From: Lewinellaceae bacterium
Lineage (GTDB): Bacteria > Bacteroidota > Bacteroidia > Chitinophagales > Saprospiraceae
Assembly (NCBI GenBank): GCA_020636405.1
Contig: JACJXW010000004.1
Coordinates: 2,468,001-2,532,000, forward strand
DNA: 64,000 nt
Reading direction: 5' to 3'
Shown: piece by piece, positions 51,940-60,000 of the stretch
Numbering within the stretch: the first letter of the stretch is position 1
How the letters are laid out: each line of letters begins with the position of its first letter
Notes under the pieces: model-generated
The model's input: the letters and a program-made list of their open reading frames with translations, nothing else
Database searches by the model: none
What the model was told of the DNA's origin: nothing
Program-made: the position numbers and the translations under genes

Positions 51940-53718
51940 ATGTTCGAGAAACTATTGCCATACGATGCCGCCCATCTTATCCTGGGGGCTTACCTGAAAT
52001 ATTACCACCAGTATAAGCGGATCACCAAACGGGCGCAGATCCGTTTTGAGAACCGCGATTGGCATGGCAGCCAGGCGGACTCCCGCGAACGCCTCACCCT
52101 TTACCGCAACCAGGTGGGGCGTACGACGGAGAAAGTATTGGAATTTCTGGGTGAACGCGCCAATGACCGGGTTACCTGGAAGCGCATCAAAGAGAACTAC
52201 CTCGATGAGGTGATCAATTTCAATACCCGAAATATTGCAGAGACCTTTTACAATTCCGTGTTTCGCCATAGCCACAAGGGACTGAGTGTCGATGAGGACC
52301 TCATGTTCGTGCACGCTACCGGCACCTACCGGGAGTTCCGCTCTACCGTGCCCATTTATCAGACGTTTTTCCTGGTACGGCCCATCGAGCACGTCGTCCG
52401 GCAGTTGTTCTCCTTTTACTCTTTCGACGCAAAGTGGGAAGACATGGAGCGCGACATTGGATACATCACCACTGTCCTTAACAAGAAGATCCTCGAGGGG
52501 CGGGATGCTCTGCCGCGCAACGCCCGGCTGGAGATGCTCAAGTCTATCTTCTTCCGCAATAAGGGGGCCTACATCGTCGGGCGCCTGCACCTGGAAGACC
52601 GCATCTTCCCCTTCATTATGCCCTTGTTACACGAGGAAAACGGTATTTATGTAGACGCGCTCCTGGTGGAGTACAACGAGGTGAGTTCTATCTTCAGTTA
52701 CAACCGGTCCTATTTTCTGGTGGATGTGGACATCGTCAGTGAAATGGTAGACTTCCTCCTGTCGATCCTTCCCACCAAGAACATGGGCGAGCTGTACAAC
52801 TCTATCGGGTTTGAAAAACATGGCAAGACCGTACTGTACCGCGATTTTCTTCGCCACCTGGACCGCTCGTACGACCAGTTTGTCATTGCCCCCGGCATTA
52901 AGGGGATGGTGATGTCTGTCTTTACCCTCCATTCCTACAACATGGTCTTCAAGGTCATCAAGGATAGCTTTGCGGCGCCCAAAAAAGTGACCGAGCAGGA
53001 GGTGAAGGAAAAATACGAGGTCGTCTTCTTCCACGACCGGGTTGGGCGTATGGCAGATAGCCACATGTTCGAAAATTTCACCATCCCCCGGGAACGCGTT
53101 TCTCAGGAATTGCTGGACGAACTGCTCAAGGAAGCAGCTTCCAAAGTGAGGTTGTACGACGATATCGTGGAGATCAAACACCTGTACATCGAGAAGAAAA
53201 TGATACCGCTTAACCTTTACCTGGAAAGCGCAACTCCGGAAGAGGCGGAGGAGGTGATAAACGAATACGGCAAGGCCATCAAGCAATTGGCGGCGGTGAA
53301 TATTTTTCCGGGAGATATGCTGCTGAAGAACTTCGGCGTTACCCGCCTCAAGCGGGTCGTTTTTTACGACTACGACGAGATCGGTTTCCTGACGGATTAC
53401 AACTTCCGCCGCATTCCGGAACCCCGCGATTACTACGACGAGCTTTCCTCCGAACCCTGGTATTCCGTTGGGCCCAATGACGTGTTCCCCGAAGAATTCC
53501 CCCGTTTCCTAATTGGGCGGAAAGATATCCGGGATATTTTTTACAAACTGCACGGCGACCTGTACGACGTTACCTTCTGGCGTGGTGTGCAGGAACGGCT
53601 GCGCGGGGGCGAGATCTTCGATGTATTCCCTTACCGGCAGCGCCTGCGCTTCCGGAAGATGTTTCGAAAGAATAATAAAGGGCTGTCTGGCGATGGCCCT
53701 TCAACCGGCCAACCCTAA
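51940..53718 (+). CDS. aceK: Isocitrate dehydrogenase kinase/phosphatase
   Basis: A 592-residue AceK. The protein controls carbon flow between the TCA cycle and the glyoxylate bypass by phosphorylating and dephosphorylating isocitrate dehydrogenase. The family segment NFGVTRLKRVVFYDYDEIG and the upstream NLYLESATPEEAEEVINEYG are clear, and FYSFDAKWEDMERDIGYI belongs to the regulatory N-terminal domain. The ATG at 51940 was chosen; an in-frame GTG at 51916 would add eight residues. aceA and aceB are not in the window. AceK is common in Proteobacteria and uncommon in Bacteroidota, so its presence is notable. Confidence 0.88.
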   Translation: MFEKLLPYDAAHLILGAYLKYYHQYKRITKRAQIRFENRDWHGSQADSRERLTLYRNQVGRTTEKVLEFLGERANDRVTWKRIKENYLDEVINFNTRNIAETFYNSVFRHSHKGLSVDEDLMFVHATGTYREFRSTVPIYQTFFLVRPIEHVVRQLFSFYSFDAKWEDMERDIGYITTVLNKKILEGRDALPRNARLEMLKSIFFRNKGAYIVGRLHLEDRIFPFIMPLLHEENGIYVDALLVEYNEVSSIFSYNRSYFLVDVDIVSEMVDFLLSILPTKNMGELYNSIGFEKHGKTVLYRDFLRHLDRSYDQFVIAPGIKGMVMSVFTLHSYNMVFKVIKDSFAAPKKVTEQEVKEKYEVVFFHDRVGRMADSHMFENFTIPRERVSQELLDELLKEAASKVRLYDDIVEIKHLYIEKKMIPLNLYLESATPEEAEEVINEYGKAIKQLAAVNIFPGDMLLKNFGVTRLKRVVFYDYDEIGFLTDYNFRRIPEPRDYYDELSSEPWYSVGPNDVFPEEFPRFLIGRKDIRDIFYKLHGDLYDVTFWRGVQERLRGGEIFDVFPYRQRLRFRKMFRKNNKGLSGDGPSTGQP

Positions 53719-53733
53719 TTTTACTGTACTCTG

Positions 53734-54354
53734 ATGAAAAACCTTACGCTCCTCCTTCTGGTACTGCTCACGGGCAGCAGCTGCAACTCCACAAAAAAAA
53801 TGGCTAAGGCCGGCCCGGGAATCGAAAGCCTGCAGGCCATGATGGTTGGCACTTTCAACAGCGCGGAACAAGCTGCCCGCGATTCGGCCTTTTTCGACAT
53901 TACCCTTCACATGTATCCTATCTGGACGGATAAAGGGCACTGGCTCTACGTCGAGCAAGCAGTTTCTGCCATGCAGGAACGGCCCTACCGGCAAAGGGTT
54001 TATCAACTGGAGCAGACGGCCCCCGGCTCCTTCAAAAGCATAGTGTATACCCTGCCCGAGCCCGAGGCCTTCATTGGCGCCTGGAAAGATCCTTCCCGTT
54101 TTGACGCCCTCGCTCCGGACGCCCTGGAACTCAGGGCGGGCTGTGCCGTCGTCCTGGAACGGCAACCCGATGGTTCCTTCACAGGCAGCACCCAGGGCAA
54201 TGGCTGTGAGAGTACGCTGCGCGGCGCCAGTTACGCTACCTCTCGTGTTTCCATCCGGGATGGGATGATCGTCAGTTGGGACCAGGGCTTCAACAGTGCG
54301 GGGGAACAGGTGTGGGGCGCAGTGAAGGGAGGGTACGAATTTAAAAAACAGTAA
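53734..54354 (+). CDS. CpcT/CpeT-type chromophore lyase-like lipoprotein
   Basis: A 206-residue predicted lipoprotein (lipobox LTGSSC, Cys17) with the CpcT/CpeT beta-barrel: LQAMMVGTFNSAEQA, HMYPIWTDKGHWLYVEQAV, RPYRQRVYQLE and the late CESTLRGASYATSR. In cyanobacteria the family attaches bilins to phycobiliproteins; outside them the fold is thought to bind lipophilic or linear tetrapyrrole ligands. It starts 15 bases after aceK. No phycobiliprotein or haem oxygenase gene is in the window, so the ligand is unknown. Confidence 0.83.
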   Translation: MKNLTLLLLVLLTGSSCNSTKKMAKAGPGIESLQAMMVGTFNSAEQAARDSAFFDITLHMYPIWTDKGHWLYVEQAVSAMQERPYRQRVYQLEQTAPGSFKSIVYTLPEPEAFIGAWKDPSRFDALAPDALELRAGCAVVLERQPDGSFTGSTQGNGCESTLRGASYATSRVSIRDGMIVSWDQGFNSAGEQVWGAVKGGYEFKKQ

Positions 54355-54441
54355 ATCCTAACTGTTTAGGACAATCTCCACCCGGCATTTTCGGCCGGTG
54401 GGGTAAATAGTCACCAAAAAGGAATGAAAAGCCGCGCTATA

Positions 54442-54476
54442 TTTCAATACATGAATATAAATTCATACTTTTGAAT
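54442..54476 (+). promoter_or_regulatory. Promoter of the DUF1641-SQR operon with an SqrR/BigR-like operator
   Basis: TTTC (54442-54445), a 20-base spacer and the consensus TACTTTTG (54466-54473) form the core promoter. The perfect palindrome ATGAATATAAATTCAT (54451-54466) fills the spacer, and ATTC-N8-GAAT (54461-54476), the form of the SqrR site, overlaps the -7 box. A repressor bound here would block initiation. The leader to the ATG at 54585 is about 105 bases with no further signal. Confidence 0.6.
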
Positions 54477-54584
54477 GTAATTAAAAAGTTTCTATCGGAA
54501 AGCCTCCCTTTTTGAACTCTCCTGCGTTGAAAAAAGGCGCTTTCTCTTACATTCTGAATTTCTCATTAAACAAACAGAAGACTA

Positions 54585-55487
54585 ATGAAGGTAAATGGCA
54601 ATCCTGACTGGACGGAGACCAAGGCTGGCCAACAGCTACAGGAGCGGCTGTCCAGTGAAAAAACCCTCCGGGCCCTCGACCATCTTCTGCAGCGCATCGA
54701 TACGCTGGAGAAAGGCGTCGAGCGGTTAAATACCCTTCTGGAACAAGGCCCCGGGCTGGTAAGCATGGCCGTAGATACGGTGGATGACGGTTACCTCCAG
54801 GCCTCTCAGCAGGGTATAGATATCAATGAGCGCCTGTCCAATGCGCTTCACCTTGCCGAAAAGCTGACGGCTCCGGAAATGGTGGCCCGCATTGACGGTT
54901 TACTGAAGTTGGCCGATCAGGCGCCGGGTATCGCAAGTATGATGATGGATGCAGCGGATGATGGTTACCGCCAGGCCGCCGCACACGGAATTGACATCGA
55001 ACAGCGCCTGAGCGCTGCACTGCAACTGGCTGAAAAGCTGACGGCTCCCGAAATGGTGGAACAACTGAACAGCTTGCTGAAACTGGCCCAACAGGCCCCG
55101 GGCATCCTGGCCATGGCGGTGGACGTCATGGATGATGGTTTCCGGCAAACGGCAAACAACGGCATCGACCTGGCCACCCTGTCCAAAAAGGGGCTGACGG
55201 TAGCCAAGAGGACTGCTGACCTGGTGGATTCCGAAGAATTTGACGCCCTGCTCCACAGTGACCTGTTTAACCCGAAAACGCTGGATGTCCTATCGGTTGT
55301 CAGCGGCGCGCTGACCCAATGCCGCATGGACCCGCCTAAAAGGGCTGGCGTTTTCAAGCTGCTGGGCGCCGTGCGCGACCCGGAAATCCAGAAGGCCATT
55401 GGCTTCCTGCTTTCCTTTGGCCGCAATTTCGGAAGGCTCTGCAATGAAGTAGTGGAAAAAGATTTGCAAAACAACAAAAAACAATAG
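54585..55487 (+). CDS. DUF1641 protein with three 58-residue repeats, partner of the sulfide:quinone oxidoreductase
   Basis: A 300-residue soluble helical protein of the DUF1641 family, regularly found next to sulfide:quinone oxidoreductases and formate dehydrogenases. Residues 53-70 (EQGPGLVSMAVDTVDDGY), 111-128 (DQAPGIASMMMDAADDGY) and 169-186 (QQAPGILAMAVDVMDDGF) mark three repeats of exactly 58 residues; most family members seem to have fewer. The C-terminal segment GAVRDPEIQKAIGFLLSFGRNFG is the most conserved part of the family. It ends three bases before the next gene. Confidence 0.8.
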   Translation: MKVNGNPDWTETKAGQQLQERLSSEKTLRALDHLLQRIDTLEKGVERLNTLLEQGPGLVSMAVDTVDDGYLQASQQGIDINERLSNALHLAEKLTAPEMVARIDGLLKLADQAPGIASMMMDAADDGYRQAAAHGIDIEQRLSAALQLAEKLTAPEMVEQLNSLLKLAQQAPGILAMAVDVMDDGFRQTANNGIDLATLSKKGLTVAKRTADLVDSEEFDALLHSDLFNPKTLDVLSVVSGALTQCRMDPPKRAGVFKLLGAVRDPEIQKAIGFLLSFGRNFGRLCNEVVEKDLQNNKKQ

Positions 55488-55490
55488 ACA

Positions 55491-56684
55491 ATGGCACATC
55501 ATGAAGTTCTGATCGTCGGAGGCGGTACGGCAGGCATCACTGTTGCCGCCATGCTGCGCAACAAGCCCAACGCTCCGGAGGTCACCATTATTGAACCTAG
55601 CGAGAAGCATTACTATCAACCCATTTGGACGCTGGTCGGAGCCGGCGTCTTCCCGCGGGAGATCTCCGAGCGCAACGAGGCGGACTTTATCCCCCCTGGC
55701 GTCACCTGGATCAAGGACTACGTTGAGTCTTTCCAGCCGGAACAGAACGCCGTCACCCTGCGTGGTGGCGAACAGCACACCTATGATTATCTCATCGTAG
55801 CCCCGGGTATACAGATCGACTGGAACAAGATCCCGGGATTGGAGGAAGGCCTGGCCAAGGCCGGCTCCGGAGTGTGCAGCAACTATTCCTACGATACGGT
55901 CAATTCCACCTGGGATGCCCTCAAGAGCATCAAAAAAGGCAAGGCCATCTTCACTGCGCCCTCTACTCCGATCAAATGCGGAGGAGCCCCTCAGAAGATC
56001 ATGTATCTGACCGCCGACTATGTTCAGAAACATGGCCTGAAGAATAAAGTGGAAGTGGTGTTTGCCAGTGCCGGCACCGTCATTTTTGGGGTGGCCAAAT
56101 ACAAGGCTGCTTTGGAAAAGGTGGTTGAACGCTACGGCATCGTCACCAAGTTCTTCCAGGAACTGGTGGAGATCAAAGTAAAGGAGAAGATCGCCATTTT
56201 CGAAGACCGCCAAACCGGCGAGAAGACGGAAATGGAATACGAGATGCTTCACGTTACCCCACCACAGAGCGCTCCCGATTTCATCAAAAAGAGCCCTCTG
56301 GCCAATGAGGCCGGCTGGGTAAGCGTGGATAAAGAAACCATGCAACATACTAAATATCCGAATATCTTCTCTTGTGGAGATGCCAGCAGCCTGCCCACTT
56401 CCAAAACGGGGGCAGCAATCCGCAAGCAGGCGCCCATCCTGGTGAAGAACCTGATGGCCGCCATGCACGGGCAGCCCCTGGAAGAAGCCTATAACGGCTA
56501 CACTTCCTGCCCGTTGGTGACCGGGTACGGCAGCCTTATCCTGGCAGAATTCGATTACGACAGCCAACCGGCTGAATCCTTCCCCTTTGACCAGGCCCAG
56601 GAGCGTTACAGTATGTACGCCCTGAAAGCATACGGCTTGCCGCAGATGTACTGGCACGGTATGTTAAGGGGAAGGGAGTTTTAA
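55491..56684 (+). CDS. sqr: Type II sulfide:quinone oxidoreductase
   Basis: A 397-residue FAD enzyme that oxidises sulfide to a persulfide and passes electrons to quinone. VLIVGGGTAGITVAAML (residues 6-22) binds FAD. IKCGGAPQKIMYLT (Cys163) and YTSCPLVTGYG (Cys340) are the two catalytic cysteines, arranged as in human SQOR (type II). SCGDASSLPTSKTGAAIRKQA closes the FAD and quinone site. The C-terminal MYWHGMLRG is characteristic of the family. It is three bases after the DUF1641 gene and followed by a terminator. Confidence 0.94.
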   Translation: MAHHEVLIVGGGTAGITVAAMLRNKPNAPEVTIIEPSEKHYYQPIWTLVGAGVFPREISERNEADFIPPGVTWIKDYVESFQPEQNAVTLRGGEQHTYDYLIVAPGIQIDWNKIPGLEEGLAKAGSGVCSNYSYDTVNSTWDALKSIKKGKAIFTAPSTPIKCGGAPQKIMYLTADYVQKHGLKNKVEVVFASAGTVIFGVAKYKAALEKVVERYGIVTKFFQELVEIKVKEKIAIFEDRQTGEKTEMEYEMLHVTPPQSAPDFIKKSPLANEAGWVSVDKETMQHTKYPNIFSCGDASSLPTSKTGAAIRKQAPILVKNLMAAMHGQPLEEAYNGYTSCPLVTGYGSLILAEFDYDSQPAESFPFDQAQERYSMYALKAYGLPQMYWHGMLRGREF

Positions 56685-56735
56685 AATTACATTCCTAGTC
56701 GTTCGCATAAATTTTCCGATAGAATCATTATAGAG

Positions 56736-56763
56736 GGCAGCTGCCGGCAGGTAGCTGCCTTTT
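56736..56763 (+). terminator. Rho-independent terminator of the SQR operon
   Basis: GGCAGCT (56736-56742) pairs with AGCTGCC (56753-56759), followed by TTTT. The rest of the gap to 57000 contains no gene; an open frame on the minus strand at 56810-57247 overlaps the hybrid regulator in another frame and has no coding character. Confidence 0.75.
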
Positions 56764-57000
56764 CTATTCGGCAGCTCCTGGTGTGAAAAATGGCCCGTTC
56801 GGGCAAGGCCTAAAAGTGGAAAAGAATGGGGGGCAATTTCTGCGTATTTTTATTGAGTACCGCAGTATATTGCTCAACTGAATCATAATCCTGATGCTCC
56901 CGGCCGTACCTGCAGTTGTTACACAAGTGAGTGGAATAGGGCGATAGGCTTTCCCTGTTTTGAGCCTGTTCTGACCGGTTCCCTGTTTTTGTTTGGTAGC

Positions 57001-60000
57001 TCAATTTAATCTTTCCCGATACTCCGTCGGGCTCATTCCGAATTCTTCCGAAAATACACGGCTGAAGTAATTGGCGTTGTTGAAACCACTGTCGTAGGCT
57101 ACCTCCATAATGGTCAGGTTTGTGCTGCGAAGCAGCTCCCTGGCCTTTTTCAGGCGGACGGCCCGTATGAATTTGTTGGCCGACATACCAGTCAGGGCAA
57201 TCAACTTGCGGTATAACTGGGTCCGGCTCATTGCCATGAGCCTGCACAGTTTGGAGACATCCAGGTCATAATCGGTGAGATGCTCTTCTACCTTGTGGTA
57301 GAAATCGCGTAGAAAGTCTTCCTCCAAAGAATGGCCGGGGCCTTCGGGTGCTTTTTCCCGGTCATCCATGAGAAAATCCGCCGAGCGGTATTTTTTCTGC
57401 AAGTTGCGGCGCAGTTCCAGCAAGTTGGACAGGCGCGCCAGCAGTTCCTCTTCGTGGAATGGTTTCGCAAGGTAGGCGTCCGCCCCTTTGCGCAGGCCGG
57501 AGATCCTGGAGTCTTTATCGGCCTTTGCAGTCAGCAACACAATGGGGATATGGCTGGTTCTGATGTCTCGTTTGAGGGTGTCGCACAATTCATACCCATC
57601 GATCCCGGGCATCATCACATCGCTGACGATAATTTCGGGCACCAGATCGAGTGCTTTATCGATGCCTTCCCGGCCATTTTGGGCTACTTCCAGTTGATAT
57701 TCTCCTTCCAGGCAGAAGATCAGGTAGCGGATGACATCCGCGTTGTCCTCCACGATCAGGGCGGTGGGCCTATTGCCATCGGATCCTGTTTCAGGCGGGG
57801 CCTTTGGCTGAAAGTCCTCCGGCGAGAGGGAGAACGGAGGGGTGGCGATGCTCCATTCCCTACTTTTTATCGGCGGAGCTTCCCGGCGGATGGGCAGGCA
57901 GACGATAAATTCAGAGCCTTCGCCCACGGTACTTTTTACCTCGATCTTTCCAGCCATGAGTTTAACCAGCTCCTTAACCAATGCCAGGCCAATGCCGGCG
58001 GCAGCCAGATCCAGCCCCCCCCGATCTCCCCCAAGAAGGGAGGGGAAGGCCCTCTCCGTACCTCCCCCCAACGGGGAGGAGTCCCCGCAGGTGCTTGCTT
58101 CGAACGGGCCTTCTGCCGGCACTTCCCTCCTTTTGGGGGATGGAGTGGGGCTATAAAACCGGTCAAAGATAAACGGTAGCTCCTCTTCGGGTATACCGAT
58201 GCCGGTGTCCTGGATGGAAAGGTGAAGGAAGTGGGATGTGGGCGGCCTTTCCGATTTCCGACTTCCCACTTCGAACTTTACCTCCCCTCCCTTCCCCGTA
58301 AACTTCACGGCATTCGACAGCAAATTCGAAACGATATTCATCAGTTGATCCGGGTCGTAGTCCATAACCAGCGTCTCCGGTTCGGAACGGAAATGAAGCC
58401 GGATATCCTCCGCTTCCGCATAAGAATAGAAGGACTCGAAGATGTAGCGCAGGTAGGGGATCACATCTCCCTGCACGGGGTTCAGTTTGAGTTTACCCGA
58501 TTCCAGTTTGGACAGGTCGAGCATCTGGTTGACCAGGCGCAACAGGCTCTGTCCGTTGCGCTGGATCATGTGGATGCCCTCGTCCAGCCATTTCTGCGGA
58601 TCCGTTTTCATCTTTTTGGCCATCCCCAGTATGATGGTGAGGGGCGTGCGGAATTCATGGGTGATATTGGTGTAAAAGCGCGATTTGAAATCGTCGAGCT
58701 CTTTGTACTGGCGGGCTTCCGCCTTTGCGAGCTGCCGCCGGATTTCGTAGCTCCGGGCGCCCAGGAGGAGCCCGCTAATGGCCAGTAAATACAATCCATA
58801 GGCCCACCAGCTGCGGTACCAGGGGGGAAGTACGGTAAGCTCAATGCGAAGGCCGCGTTCCCCGGCCGGCCAGGCTCCGTCGGCAGTGGAGGCCTGGGCG
58901 GCGAAAGTGTAAGCGCCAGGGGAAAGGTTGGTATAGGTGGCAGTGCGCTCTTTGCTGTCGGCCTCTGTCCAGTCCTCGTCAAATCCCTCCAATCGATATC
59001 GGTATTTGATGCGTTCGGGCCGGGTGAAATGCAGCCCGGCAAATTCGAAGGTGAAAACATTTTCTTTGTAGGGAAGCGTTATATCCTCAACCAATTCATA
59101 GCCTTTGTTCAGGTGGCGTTTCCGGTTGAACACTTTGAAATTGGTGAGGTAAACCTCCGGTTTTGTGGTGTCTTGCTCAAATACGATCTCATCGGGGTAA
59201 AAGGAGTAAATGCCGTTGGCGCCTCCGAAGGTGATCCGTCCATCCTTGCCCAGGGTGGCGCTGTTGTAATTGAAATGCCCGATATGATCAGGAGCGGTGT
59301 AACAATCGTATTGCCGTCCGTCAAACCGGCAGATCCGGTTGCTGTCGCCGGTAAACCAGATGTTTCCTTCCTTGTCGGGCCTGATACTCAGTACATTCTT
59401 CAAAGGAAACCCTTCTTCAGGGAGCAGCCGCTTGAAACTGCCATCGTCCGCATCAATGACCATCACGCCGTTATCGGTTCCTACCCAGAGCTTATTGTCA
59501 GGAACCGGCATAAGATGATAATTCCTTCTGTTCGTGGCCGAACTCGAATGCACCGGATTATTCGGTTCGGCGATGAACTTTTTGTTTCTCCTGTCAAAGG
59601 GAATGGTATGCACACCGCGTTCAGACCGGACAGCGCACCAGATGTGCCCGTTTTCGGATTGGGCAATGCCGCCCACAAAATGATCGTCCAGCCACGGCAA
59701 GGCCTCTTTAGGGTCAAACCATTCCAATTGGTAGCTGAACCGGTCCACCCGGCAAAGCCCCAGCCGGGAAGAAAACCAGAGGTAACGATCGTCCTTCTGG
59801 TCGGCCAGGATGGAAAGGGCATTGGCTTGCTTCATGATCTCTCCAAGGGGGATGTGCTCGTAATTCTTTCGCCCCCGCTCAAATTTATACAACCCATTGG
59901 TGAGCGTGATGACCCAAACGTTGCCGTCGGCATCCAGGCAGAAATTTTTGACCTCTTCAATTTCCGCGTGGCTTTCCGGTTGAAGCAACACCTCTAATTC

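Noticed and set aside
56810..57247. 145-codon minus-strand open frame after the SQR operon
   Set aside because: It overlaps the end of the hybrid regulator gene in another frame and has no plausible protein features.
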